Part shown: positions 1 to 7,386 of the stretch, piece after piece | Position numbering within the stretch: the stretch's first letter is position 1 | Layout of the letters: each line of letters starts with the position of its first letter | Translations under genes and position numbers: made by a program | Notes under the pieces: model-generated | What the model was told of the DNA's origin: nothing | Seen by the model: only the letters and a program-made list of their open reading frames with translations | Databases searched by the model: none | Source: JBDKFK01 sp039798745 | GTDB lineage: Bacteria; Patescibacteriota; Microgenomatia; UBA1406; GWC2-37-13 | Length of the DNA stretch: 19,802 nucleotides | NCBI GenBank assembly: GCA_039798745.1 | Contig: JBDKFK010000030.1 | Span: 1 to 19,802, forward strand | Reading direction: 5' to 3'

Positions 1-2
1 GT

Positions 3-1973
3 TTGGAGACACTCGGTAGCCCAATTATCGGCAGTCGCCGAGGCGGGCGTCCTAGTGTGCTAGCGGCTATGGATGAAGGCTTCCCCATAGCAATGAGTGC
101 CATGGCGGTTGCCAAAGGTGCTCCAAGCGGGGGCGGGGTGCAGACGCAAGTTCGTACTCAGACCCTGCTCATGACGGAGCTTGCCACGGCTCGCGAAGAA
201 GGAAGAGAAACTGTGTTCGCCGGCATTGTTCATGTCCGCGCCGGCCAGACGGTTGAGCTTCCTGTCCAAGTTGGACAGTCGATCACCGAGATGGTGGTCG
301 ACGCGCTCGCGATCGGGCCTATGTGTGCTGCTGTAGCAGCAGAGACGCGCTTCTCAGTCGAGAAAGCGGTCTACGCTGATGTTAAGGTTGCGACTGCGGT
401 CGCGCCCGGCGTCAGCGCTACTGCGCGTGTGCGGATTCAGTCGGCAAGTGGTGAGGCCATGGTAATCGCCATGGTCAACGACACGCCAGTTGCGGTTGAG
501 CTGAATGGCCAGATGATCGAGCCGGGCGAGATCGTTGTCGCCCCGTGCGAGGTCAGTTTCTTAGCGCCGGCAGGGCTTATAACTGTGCAGGTCGTCGATC
601 CCGAGTCCGGGACGAGCGATATGCATGAGGTTACTATCGGTACGACTGGCTATTCCCGCTATCCGGTACAGCGCCTTGTGCTCCTTCAGAGAGGTGAGGT
701 CGCTAATACCCAGCAGCTTGGTGCGATCGACCTGCGTGTCGCACCGGGACTCGATAGGAGTTTCCGTGCGATGACGCTAGCGCTTGCCGACTATCGCCAC
801 AAGTGCTGTGAGCAGACGGCTGCAGTTATGCAGGCCGCTCTGGTCATGGCGCTTCAGGGCGGTGAAGGTGGTATTAACGGCAAGAATCATTATCTTGCCG
901 GCGTTGAGCGCGAAAAGCTGATGTTCCGGCGTGGCCGCGGCTTCAAAATGTATCCGGAAAGTGATCACACCAGTGACCACTATAGCATGATCGCTTCACG
1001 GCGGCTTGCCCGGATGGAATCCGCTCAGTCGAATCCTGCACTCGATTCCGACATGCAGCTTGCAGTCGGTTCGGCGGCAGAGATGGGTGTTGACGGCTGT
1101 AATGCTCATGGCATAACTGTCACTCCTCGTGATATCACCAACGCGCGCGACGCTTACTATGTCGCCGCGGCGTCTCGTAGTCGCCGTGGTGATGCCCTTC
1201 GGTTCGTTACCTCCCATCTTCAGGATGCGGGTAATGGGCAGAAGAAGATCGTACTTCCGCCGAGCCGTGACTATGATGATGACTATGTGACAGAGCGTGA
1301 GCAGACAGCCTGGGCCGCGGCAACGTGCGCCCTTGGTAATGATCTGAGCAACGCTTTGGCGCTGGCCAACTTTGTGGTCTCTCAGCTAGACGAGAAGGGT
1401 GGTTTGTTCAGCACGCTCGACATGGTTGCCGGCCTGCAGATGATGCAGGAGCTCATGGCAATTGGTGTTGTCGGCGACGGCACATCGGCTCAGGCCAGTG
1501 TTTTGGTCAACGGTGTCGAGATGTCTCTCGCTGACGCGATCGCCTATGACGGCGAAATCATCAGCGTTGAGGCGACCGATGGTACCGTTGCGGTGCAGTA
1601 CACCGTAATGGTAGAGACCGACTGGTCGGCTTACAAGACGAACATGCCGATCACGGCCAAGCTCCGTCGCAACATGACCGTAGGTGCTGACGCCGATCTC
1701 GAAATCCAGCTTCCCGCCGGATACGAGACCGGTGACTTCATCCAGGTCGCGCTCCCCCCTTCGTTGGTTTCGGCCGCCGAGGGTGTTCAGCGATCAGTGC
1801 TGGAGATCGACTGCGAAGAGCATGACGTGGTTACCATCCCGGTTCAGGCGGTCGAGCGATCGTTGGCTGAGATGGGCGGTGTTCCGGTCGATCACGAAGT
1901 GATTGTGCTGGGGCGCAACATGTTTAAGGAGAAGAGAGTCGGCCTAGTCCGTTCGCGGGTTACGGTCGCCTAG
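3..1973 (+). CDS. Alpha-2-macroglobulin-like thioester protein, C-terminal part (5' end outside window)
   Basis: The frame is open from the window edge, so the N-terminus is missing and the first in-frame TTG at position 3 need not be a start. Residue numbers count from that codon. Residues about 70-150 resemble the core macroglobulin domain, with a TDxxT-like stretch and an APGVSATARVRI segment. A segment ending LRVAPGLDRSFRAM leads into C268-C-E-Q271 (bases 804-815), which fits the CxEQ thioester motif of the family. After it come helical thioester-domain segments, including a GGLFSTLDMVAGLQ stretch near residues 470-485 and a beta-rich tail. Bacterial members are secreted or anchored protease traps that bind attackers through a Cys-Gln thioester. 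The second Cys, where Gly is common in animal proteins, and the preceding HK are less usual. The gene is GC-rich unlike its right-hand neighbours and ends before its own hairpin terminator. Family assignment is fairly firm; that the thioester forms is inferred. Confidence 0.75.
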   Translation: METLGSPIIGSRRGGRPSVLAAMDEGFPIAMSAMAVAKGAPSGGGVQTQVRTQTLLMTELATAREEGRETVFAGIVHVRAGQTVELPVQVGQSITEMVVDALAIGPMCAAVAAETRFSVEKAVYADVKVATAVAPGVSATARVRIQSASGEAMVIAMVNDTPVAVELNGQMIEPGEIVVAPCEVSFLAPAGLITVQVVDPESGTSDMHEVTIGTTGYSRYPVQRLVLLQRGEVANTQQLGAIDLRVAPGLDRSFRAMTLALADYRHKCCEQTAAVMQAALVMALQGGEGGINGKNHYLAGVEREKLMFRRGRGFKMYPESDHTSDHYSMIASRRLARMESAQSNPALDSDMQLAVGSAAEMGVDGCNAHGITVTPRDITNARDAYYVAAASRSRRGDALRFVTSHLQDAGNGQKKIVLPPSRDYDDDYVTEREQTAWAAATCALGNDLSNALALANFVVSQLDEKGGLFSTLDMVAGLQMMQELMAIGVVGDGTSAQASVLVNGVEMSLADAIAYDGEIISVEATDGTVAVQYTVMVETDWSAYKTNMPITAKLRRNMTVGADADLEIQLPAGYETGDFIQVALPPSLVSAAEGVQRSVLEIDCEEHDVVTIPVQAVERSLAEMGGVPVDHEVIVLGRNMFKEKRVGLVRSRVTVA

Positions 1974-1991
1974 TTTCTCCGGGCGAGAAAC
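1973..1991 (+). other. Short hairpin overlapping the end of the macroglobulin gene
   Basis: GTTTCTC and GAGAAAC form a 7-bp stem around a 5-base loop, starting at the last base of the TAG stop codon. It precedes the larger terminator hairpin and may protect the mRNA 3' end. No function is shown. Confidence 0.4.
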
Positions 1992-2006
1992 GTTTCAGGT
2001 AACGGT

Positions 2007-2051
2007 GGTGAGGGAGTGGACAATGTTCCATTCCCTCGCCGCTTTATTTTT
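2007..2051 (+). terminator. Intrinsic terminator of the macroglobulin gene
   Basis: An imperfect stem of about 14 bp (2007-2020 with 2027-2040, two G-U pairs) is followed by GCTTTATTTTT. The G-U pairs form only in the + strand transcript, which fits termination of the upstream gene. It also separates that gene from the convergent gene ending at 2050. Confidence 0.7.
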
Positions 2052-2742
2052 AGTTATCTTTACTTACTTTAGTCTCAAATGTGTACGGAGTCTGGTTTAT
2101 AAATACATTATCTACAAGCACAGTTTCTTCGTTATCCGGAAAGGCATAGCCACTATCTACCATAAGCTGCATACCAACTACAGGCATAGACCCATATTTA
2201 CTGACTGCAGCTGAATAAGGATCGTAAAATGTTCCGCCAGCGAGCTGAGTTGTATCAACTGATTTTGATGAACTCAGTAAGTTGCCCGTATTTTTCCATG
2301 TATTTTGAGTACAACCGGTGTACTTAGGTTCAGGTCCAATGTATACAAGTATATTTCGTATTCCCTTTCCTGTATCAACATTTATCTGGAAACGGGGCGA
2401 TCCTGCTTTACAGTCGTCATCGGTAATATTGTAGTCAAGACTAAGTGTTTGTACGTCTTCAAAGGTGGTTCCCGGCGGAATACTAAAATCAAGCCCTCCA
2501 TAACCTGGTGCGCTGTTTGAGGAGCTGAGGCGCGCCGAATGGCCTGTTCCATAGCCTGTATTACTGATTGCCGCGTTCCCGAACAGAGTAGGTGTAGACG
2601 CGACTGCCGGCATGGCAACACTACCCCAGATCATTGCTCCGGCAGAAAGAACTGTCACATACTGAAGAACGCGCCGCTTTATAAAAAAATAGACAGCTCT
2701 AAGCTGTCTGGCGAACGAATTGGCAGGGTAATAATGTTCCAT
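2050..2742 (-). CDS. Secreted protein of unknown function
   Basis: The 230-residue product starts with a long basic N-region, then a hydrophobic stretch (about residues 28-48, VTVLSAGAMIWGSVAMPAVA) ending in a good signal-peptidase-I site (AVAS). The mature part is rich in Ser, Thr, Asn and Gly with alternating hydrophobic residues, which suggests a beta-sandwich. It has two Cys (in DDDCKAG and YTGCTQN) that could form a disulfide. I do not recognise the family. There is no clear Shine-Dalgarno before the ATG; TAAGAT lies 8 bases upstream, so the mRNA may be leaderless. A start further downstream that shortens the N-region is possible. It is convergent with the macroglobulin gene. Confidence 0.7.
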   Translation of the reverse strand: MEHYYPANSFARQLRAVYFFIKRRVLQYVTVLSAGAMIWGSVAMPAVASTPTLFGNAAISNTGYGTGHSARLSSSNSAPGYGGLDFSIPPGTTFEDVQTLSLDYNITDDDCKAGSPRFQINVDTGKGIRNILVYIGPEPKYTGCTQNTWKNTGNLLSSSKSVDTTQLAGGTFYDPYSAAVSKYGSMPVVGMQLMVDSGYAFPDNEETVLVDNVFINQTPYTFETKVSKDN

Positions 2743-2821
2743 ACAGATTAATCTTAATGAAGCAATGTAAGAAAATGGTAAGAGGCCTGCAAGAAGATGG
2801 TAATAGCAAAAATATTTATGC

Positions 2822-3169
2822 TCATTGCTTAGGCTTTGTTTGTCTGCGTTTTATTTTGGCCATGGTGTACATAATCCGCTTGTGGAGGTCAATATTTTTT
2901 ACACGGGCAAATCGTATGATAGATACAATAATATCTCCCAGTTCCTGTTCATATGTCTCGTCTTGCTGTGCCGCAATATTAGACGGTTTTCGTCCGTGTT
3001 TTGCAAGATACGCGCGCGCCATCTCGCCGACCTCTTCAACGAGTGTAAGAATAAGAATGGAACCAAATTCTTTGGTGTTATATTGTTCCTTATCGATCGA
3101 TTCTAGATAGGTGAAATATTTGCCAAATGGAGATATTTTTTTACGTTTACTAAGTGGTGGGTTGTTCAT
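2822..3169 (-). CDS. MazG-like (all-alpha) nucleotide pyrophosphohydrolase
   Basis: The 115-residue product carries the paired acidic motifs of the MazG/dUTPase-C superfamily: E45-E-x-x-E49 (LVEEVGEMA) and E76-x-x-D79 (QELGDIIVSI), which bind Mg2+ and the triphosphate. They are followed by the helix 'FARVKNIDLHKRI' and a Lys/Arg-rich tail, as usual in this fold. Such enzymes hydrolyse (d)NTPs to monophosphates and pyrophosphate and clean nucleotide pools. Length fits a single-domain member. An insertion of about 20 residues between the motifs (HGRKPSNIAAQQDETY) is longer than in minimal MazG proteins. A TACAAT -10 candidate at 3185-3190 would give a leader of about 10 bases. The substrate cannot be read from the sequence. 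Confidence 0.7.
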   Translation of the reverse strand: MNNPPLSKRKKISPFGKYFTYLESIDKEQYNTKEFGSILILTLVEEVGEMARAYLAKHGRKPSNIAAQQDETYEQELGDIIVSIIRFARVKNIDLHKRIMYTMAKIKRRQTKPKQ

Positions 3170-3236
3170 AGAGGATATGTGATTATTGTAGCAGAGTTAT
3201 GTAGGTTTGTAAGACCAATCGAGAGTGGTAGTGGGT

Positions 3237-3275
3237 GCAGCAGATACGGACAGACAAGCTGTACGTATCTGCTGC
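3237..3275 (-). other. Long hairpin downstream of the GC-rich gene, no U-tract
   Basis: A 12-bp perfect stem (GCAGCAGATACG with CGTATCTGCTGC) extends past one mismatch by 4 further pairs and closes on a 5-base loop. It lies 11 bases past the stop codon of the minus-strand gene ending at 3287. No T-run follows on the minus strand, so it looks more like a 3'-end stabiliser or processing signal than a standard intrinsic terminator. Confidence 0.6.
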
Positions 3276-3286
3276 GAGTGGAAGGG

Positions 3287-3787
3287 TTACGAGACCACGC
3301 GCTCGCGCTCCCAGCCCGGGCGGTTCCGGGCGGGGCGGAAGCGGTAGGTCACGCGGCTGGGCGGTGGCAGCGCGGTCGGCTCGGTGAGCGAGAGGGCGGG
3401 CGCATCCGCGACCACCTCCGGCAAGGCCGGGATGGGCTGGGTATGCGTCTGCTCGGCGCGGTTGATGATGTCGTAGGCGTTCGGCCACTTGAAATCGAGC
3501 CTCTTCAGCTCGAACGCGGCCTGCGTCATCACCGCCCCGGGGTAGGGGGTGAGACGGAGACCACCGCAGTCCTGAACGTACGGCAACACATCACGGCCAT
3601 CATAGGCATAGCCGTAGATCTGCCACCCGTCCGGCTTGCGGGTGAGGATGGCCTCGGTGGCCAGATTGAGCCCAACGGTCCAGCACAGGTGGAGGGCATA
3701 GGGCACCTCCATACCGCGGTGGCGATCCTTGAGTGTTTCCTCCAGGATCTCGATGGCGCGCCGCTGGGTGATGAACGTCCAGTACAT
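3287..3787 (-). CDS. GC-rich gene, unknown function
   Basis: The frame is open from 3910, but the ATG at 3785-3787 is chosen because GGAAGGAGG (3796-3804) sits 8 bases upstream, the best ribosome-binding site in this part of the window. The 166-residue product begins MYWTFITQRRAIEILEETL, has no signal peptide, and mixes a helical start with an aromatic-rich middle (DGWQIYGYAYDGRDVLPYV). The tail, from about residue 130, is Pro/Ala-rich and probably disordered, and ends very basic (RPGWERERVVS). I recognise no domain. GC content and codon use differ sharply from the neighbours, and the gene has its own consensus promoter, a leader of about 320 bases with many hairpins, and a 3' hairpin. It resembles in layout the GC-rich unit at 11422. 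Confidence 0.7.
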   Translation of the reverse strand: MYWTFITQRRAIEILEETLKDRHRGMEVPYALHLCWTVGLNLATEAILTRKPDGWQIYGYAYDGRDVLPYVQDCGGLRLTPYPGAVMTQAAFELKRLDFKWPNAYDIINRAEQTHTQPIPALPEVVADAPALSLTEPTALPPPSRVTYRFRPARNRPGWERERVVS

Positions 3788-3806
3788 TGTGAGTGCCTCC
3801 TTCCAT

Positions 3807-3822
3807 GTGTCAGAATTGACAC
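3807..3822 (-). promoter_or_regulatory. Tetraloop hairpin just before the ribosome-binding site
   Basis: GTGTCA and TGACAC form a 6-bp perfect stem around a 4-base loop, two bases upstream of GGAAGGAGG for the gene at 3287-3787. A similar hairpin precedes the ribosome-binding site of the gene at 11422. It may set translation efficiency or protect the leader. Confidence 0.5.
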
Positions 3823-3858
3823 GATTCCAGTTTAGGCCTATCTGGACAAGCCTTTTTG

Positions 3859-4067
3859 CCGCAGAGGATGCGGCAGGGTTGAGGTACCGTCCGAATCGGA
3901 CGGGTGTCACAGGGGACAGGAAATGGACGATAGTCGGTAGACTATAGTCTATAGACTATTGTCTATCGTCTATTTTCTGCCCCTCATGACCAATTACCAA
4001 CTCTCGATTGTCAAAGTATCGTCCGAAGCGGACGGTGAACTGTGCCTGCGTGGGTCACATAGGCACA
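3859..4067. repeat. Cluster of inverted repeats in the leader of the GC-rich gene
   Basis: This non-coding stretch holds several hairpin-forming sequences. GCCGCA/TGCGGC lies near 3859-3875. A CCGTCCGA-TCGGACGG palindrome lies at 3887-3903. A 72-base imperfect palindrome spans 3912-3983. CGTCCG-AAG-CGGACG is at 4020-4034. TGTGCCT/AGGCACA spans 4041-4067. The two CGTCCG elements are 27-base direct repeats (3878-3904 and 4010-4036) matching at 21 positions and flanking the long palindrome. I find no convincing gene here. All of it would be transcribed as leader from the promoter at 4112-4140. Confidence 0.7.
3912..3983 (+). repeat. 72-base imperfect palindrome with TAGACTAT-type core
   Basis: The arms run from GGGG (3912-3915) to CCCC (3980-3983) and pair nearly throughout, with one bulge and two mismatches, over a core made of repeated TAGACTAT/ATAGTCTA words. 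Four of the imperfect positions are G-T on the + strand, so a + strand RNA would keep them as G-U pairs while a minus-strand RNA would have A-C mismatches. It could be a small mobile repeat or a structured RNA. Confidence 0.6.
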
Positions 4068-4111
4068 AGCAAATGAGCCTACAGAGCCAGGTGGTTACAA
4101 TTCTAGTATTA

Positions 4112-4140
4112 AGTATATCCTATAATACAATGCGTGTCAA
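4112..4140 (-). promoter_or_regulatory. Consensus promoter for the GC-rich gene at 3287-3787
   Basis: On the minus strand TTGACA (4135-4140) is followed by a 17-base spacer and TATACT (4112-4117). TCCTAT and ATAGGA arms (4141-4146 and 4118-4123) bracket the -35 box and spacer and could form an operator. The predicted start near 4105 gives a leader of about 320 bases. Confidence 0.7.
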
Positions 4141-4231
4141 ATAGGAAAATATCTCACACAGGCATGTATTATACATATATAATATACTTTATATAGGAAT
4201 AAAAAATAGTAATATAGTTGTATCGTACAGC

Positions 4232-4266
4232 TTCTCAGCATATTCTCAGACGTCTGAGGCTATAAT
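4232..4266 (+). promoter_or_regulatory. Response-regulator promoter with tandem TTCTCAG boxes
   Basis: TTCTCAG occurs at 4232-4238 and again at 4243-4249, 11 bp apart, the one-turn spacing typical of OmpR/PhoB-family dimer sites. TATAAT follows at 4261-4266, only 6 bases before the ATG at 4273, so the mRNA is probably leaderless. A perfect 14-bp palindrome, CTCAGACGTCTGAG (4245-4258), overlaps the second box. There is no good -35 hexamer, as expected for an activated promoter. Confidence 0.65.
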
Positions 4267-4272
4267 ATCGGT

Positions 4273-4953
4273 ATGAGAATCCTTGTTGTTGAAGACGAAC
4301 ATAAAATAGCTCAGTCTATAAAAAAGGGCCTGGAGCAGGAGAGGTATGCCGTAGATGTCGCTTATACAGGCACAGATGGCCTCGATTTAGCCTCAACCGA
4401 AGACTATGATGTTGTTGTTCTGGATATGATGCTGCCGGAGATGGATGGCATGAGCATATGCAAAGAACTTCGCAGTAAAAATATTCATACACCCATTCTC
4501 ATACTTACCGCAAGAGGACAGCTGCATGAAAAAGTAGACGGCCTGAATGCCGGTGCGGATGACTATCTCACCAAGCCATTCGCGTTCGAAGAACTCCTGG
4601 CTCGTATAAAAGCTCTCATTAGGCGTCCCCATCAGACAACAGGTGCTAATCTCGTCGTGGACAATCTTACGGTGGATACCTTAACATATAATGTAGAAAG
4701 AGACGGCACACAGATACAGCTGTCTCACAAGGAGTTTGCACTCTTGGAGTATCTTATGAGACATCAGGAACATGTCCTAACAAAAGATCAGATAATACAT
4801 CATGTATGGAACTATGACGCTGATGTATTGCCAAACACGGTCGAGGTTTATATTGGATACTTAAGAAACAAAGTTGATAAGCCGTTTAAGGAAAACAAAA
4901 AACTCATTCATACCATTCGTGGGTTTGGTTATAAGATTGGAGTAAATATATAA
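4273..4953 (+). CDS. OmpR/PhoB-family response regulator
   Basis: The 226-residue product has a complete receiver domain (about 1-117): acidic pocket E7-D8, phospho-acceptor D51 in VVVLDMMLPEMDG, T79 and K101 (LTKPF). A C-terminal winged helix (about 130-224) follows, with LSHKEFALLEYLMRH and the IHTIRGFGYKI wing. It receives phosphate from the adjacent kinase and binds tandem DNA repeats. The ATG at 4273 is at the correct start of the receiver fold (MRILVVEDE) and lies 6 bases after a TATAAT box, so translation is probably leaderless. The stop overlaps the kinase start (TAATG). TTCTCAG boxes in its own promoter point to autoregulation. Target genes are inferred from matching boxes before 6025 and 17070. 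Confidence 0.93.
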   Translation: MRILVVEDEHKIAQSIKKGLEQERYAVDVAYTGTDGLDLASTEDYDVVVLDMMLPEMDGMSICKELRSKNIHTPILILTARGQLHEKVDGLNAGADDYLTKPFAFEELLARIKALIRRPHQTTGANLVVDNLTVDTLTYNVERDGTQIQLSHKEFALLEYLMRHQEHVLTKDQIIHHVWNYDADVLPNTVEVYIGYLRNKVDKPFKENKKLIHTIRGFGYKIGVNI

Positions 4954-5984
4954 TGTTTCGCTCTGCCCGCATTAAACTGACACTTTGGTATCTGCTGATT
5001 ATCATGATAATCAGCGCGATTTTCAGTCTTATTATTTATCGCTCCATAACATTTGAACTCAATAGATTTGCTAATAAACAACGGGTGTTTTTTCAGAGGC
5101 CTCTTAACCACCTTGATCCTTCTCCAGGAATAAAGGTACGTATCGCGCCGCCTCTCAATCCGGAGCTTATAGAAGAAAGCGAACGAAGAGTTGCTTACAG
5201 CCTCGTTATTATAAATATCGGTATCGTATCTATTTCAGGCATTATTGGATACTTTCTTGCCGGACGCACCCTTAAACCAATTCATACTATGGTTGAAGAA
5301 CAAAAGAGGTTTATAACGGATGCTTCGCACGAACTTCGTACGCCGCTTACGGCTCTGAAGAGCTCCATAGAAGTGCATCTGCGTGATAAAGCGTTAACTG
5401 CAGCTGCCGCGCGTGAGGTACTGAAAAGTAATCTGGAGGATGTGAATAACTTACAAACGTTGTCAGATAATTTATTGCAGCTTGCTCAGTATCAGAATCC
5501 AAAATTGCATATATCACCGGAGAAGATTTCAACCGATGAAGTAGTTGACAGTGCTATGAAAAGAATAAAGCCAATCGCCGATGAGAAACATATGACGATA
5601 GAAAAAAGGGGAAAGGCATATACATTTGAAGTTGATCCTAAAGCAATGAGTAATCTCTTGGTTATACTTCTTGAAAATGCTGTTAAGTACAGTCCGGTGA
5701 AAAGTAACATTGAAGTGCTGGTAGCGAGCACAGACGGTAATATTAACCTATCGGTACGTGACGAAGGGATTGGTATTCCAGCAAAGGATCTACCATATAT
5801 TTTTGACCGTTTTTACCGATCCGATAAATCTCGCTCAAAGGAGCAGACCAACGGATATGGATTGGGCTTGTCTATTGCCAGGCGAATCGTCCTGTCGCAT
5901 GGAGGATCGATCAAGGTCAAGCGTCGGGCGTCGAAAGGCACAGAGTTTATCATAACCCTTCCTACTCAGTTCCATTTTTCATAA
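4953..5984 (+). CDS. Membrane sensor histidine kinase
   Basis: The 343-residue product has two membrane helices (about 9-29 and 82-103) enclosing a short outer loop of about 50 residues. A brief linker with little room for a full HAMP domain follows, then a HisKA domain with H126 in FITDASHELRTPL and a HATPase domain with N242 (ENAVKYSP), D270-x-G-x-G (DEGIGIP), FDRFYRSD and the G2 box GYGLGLSIA. All catalytic residues expected of an EnvZ/BaeS-type kinase are present. The start codon overlaps the regulator's stop by one base, so the two are translationally coupled. The small sensor loop is basic and proline-containing (FFQRPLNHLDPSPG); the signal is unknown. Confidence 0.93.
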   Translation: MFRSARIKLTLWYLLIIMIISAIFSLIIYRSITFELNRFANKQRVFFQRPLNHLDPSPGIKVRIAPPLNPELIEESERRVAYSLVIINIGIVSISGIIGYFLAGRTLKPIHTMVEEQKRFITDASHELRTPLTALKSSIEVHLRDKALTAAAAREVLKSNLEDVNNLQTLSDNLLQLAQYQNPKLHISPEKISTDEVVDSAMKRIKPIADEKHMTIEKRGKAYTFEVDPKAMSNLLVILLENAVKYSPVKSNIEVLVASTDGNINLSVRDEGIGIPAKDLPYIFDRFYRSDKSRSKEQTNGYGLGLSIARRIVLSHGGSIKVKRRASKGTEFIITLPTQFHFS

Positions 5985-6017
5985 CTTAAGCTATTTCTCA
6001 GCATCTGGGGGTATCAT
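5984..6017 (+). promoter_or_regulatory. Internal promoter before the exporter genes, with TTCTCAG box
   Basis: TTCTCAG at 5995-6001 lies 10 bases before TATCAT (6012-6017), which is 7 bases before the ATG at 6025. One turn upstream (5984-5990) ACTTAAG is a weak partner box. The arrangement matches the promoter at 4232-4266, so the same regulator probably acts here and the exporter can be transcribed apart from the two-component genes. Confidence 0.55.
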
Positions 6018-6024
6018 ATCCCAT

Positions 6025-7371
6025 ATGAATATAATCAATACTATACTGACAGTCTCCGGGTCGATACCTGCCCGGATACGAGCGCTTTCGTTACGGGGTA
6101 AAATAGTTCTTGCCGCGATACTTATAGTTCTTCTCGGCGGCGGTTATTACTGGAAGAGTTCTGCCACGCAGCCGGTGACCTATGAAACAGAAAAAGCAGA
6201 ACGCGGAACCCTGGTCGTCTCTATAACTACGTCCGGGACAGTCTCTTCAGCAAGTAATGCGTCAGTAAATACACAGATGACAGGTATTGTTAAGAATGTG
6301 TTTGTAAAGAATGGCGATTCGGTTGCGGCCGGCTCCAATATAGCCGAAATAGAACTTGATCCGTCATCTCTTCAAAAACAGACCGCGGCCTGGGCTTCAT
6401 ACTTAAGCGCGACTAACGCGGTGAAAACCGCCGAACAGAGTAAACTGTCGCTTCAGGCACAACTTGAGCAGAACCGACAGTCAGTACTTGACGCGCAGAA
6501 TGCGCTAGACGCACGAAACAATAATTCACAGAATCCAACAACCAAAAAAGATTATACAGAGCTAGAGAGGATGAGCATAGAATCATCCCTTACCAGTAGC
6601 AGGCAGACATTTACCGCAACAGAGAAGAAATATCTTGACGCTGATGCAAGTATTAATGCTGCAAGAGCGTCATTAAGCGCCGCATGGCTTATCTATCAGC
6701 AGTCGTCAGCCATCATCACTGCACCTATGGGTGGTACAGTGAGCGGCTTATCACTGGTGTCGGGCATGGTTATTAGCGGGAGCGCGAGCAGTTCATCATC
6801 ATCCACTTCAACTACCCCGTCTCAGCAAAAAGTCGCATCTATAACCACGAATGCACCACTTCTTATATCGGTAAACCTCACGGAAATAGATGTGCCGCAG
6901 GTGAAAAGCGACAATAACGTTACCGTTACATTTGATTCTCTACCCGACAAAACATTTACCGGAACTGTTCTTAGTGTGGATACTGCAGGCTCTGTTAGTT
7001 CAGGAGTTACGACATATCCCACGCTTATTCAGCTTGATGCGCAACCGAAAGGCATCTATCCCAACATGGCCGCAACCGCAAATATAATAACTGATACACG
7101 GGATAATGTTCTTCTTGTCTCTTCTTCAGCTGTCAAAACACAGAATGGACAGTCTACCGTGCAGATTCTTAAAAACGGGCAACCTCAGACGATTCAGGTT
7201 GAGGTGGGAGCCTCATCCGATACTCAAATGGAGATTATTTCCGGCCTTTCTGAAGGAGACAATGTGATAACCAATAGTACAGCGACCTCAACACAACAAA
7301 GCGGCAGTACCTCGGTATTTAGTGGAACACGGGGATTTGGAGGAGGCGGAGCCGTCCGCATAATGCGTTGA
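6025..7371 (+). CDS. HlyD/MacA-type periplasmic adaptor of an ABC exporter
   Basis: The 448-residue product has one N-terminal membrane helix (about 26-43). The first half of a lipoyl/barrel-sandwich domain follows (about 78-112, including GIVKNVFVKNGDSVAAGS). Next is a coiled-coil hairpin (about 115-225) and the second lipoyl half (ITAPMGGTVSGLSLVSGMVIS). Beta-barrel and membrane-proximal domains close the protein. Between the lipoyl half and the barrel sits a Ser/Thr-rich stretch (about 250-268), probably a flexible loop. The end is Gly-rich (TRGFGGGGAVRIMR). Adaptors of this type link an inner-membrane transporter to the outside; in a single-membrane cell it would project from the surface. 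It stands 15 bases before the ATPase gene. Confidence 0.88.
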   Translation: MNIINTILTVSGSIPARIRALSLRGKIVLAAILIVLLGGGYYWKSSATQPVTYETEKAERGTLVVSITTSGTVSSASNASVNTQMTGIVKNVFVKNGDSVAAGSNIAEIELDPSSLQKQTAAWASYLSATNAVKTAEQSKLSLQAQLEQNRQSVLDAQNALDARNNNSQNPTTKKDYTELERMSIESSLTSSRQTFTATEKKYLDADASINAARASLSAAWLIYQQSSAIITAPMGGTVSGLSLVSGMVISGSASSSSSSTSTTPSQQKVASITTNAPLLISVNLTEIDVPQVKSDNNVTVTFDSLPDKTFTGTVLSVDTAGSVSSGVTTYPTLIQLDAQPKGIYPNMAATANIITDTRDNVLLVSSSAVKTQNGQSTVQILKNGQPQTIQVEVGASSDTQMEIISGLSEGDNVITNSTATSTQQSGSTSVFSGTRGFGGGGAVRIMR

Positions 7372-7386
7372 AACAGCAATCATACT

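Noticed and set aside
345..351. TTCTCAG box inside the macroglobulin gene
   Set aside because: It is a single box within coding sequence with no 11-bp partner and no -10 element.
3788..3910. Longer start for the GC-rich gene at 3287-3787
   Set aside because: The extension runs through leader hairpins, and the strong Shine-Dalgarno at 3796-3804 points to the ATG at 3787.
3959..4144. A plus-strand open frame over the inverted-repeat cluster
   Set aside because: It has no ribosome-binding site, its residues are dictated by the palindromes, and it overlaps the minus-strand promoter and leader.
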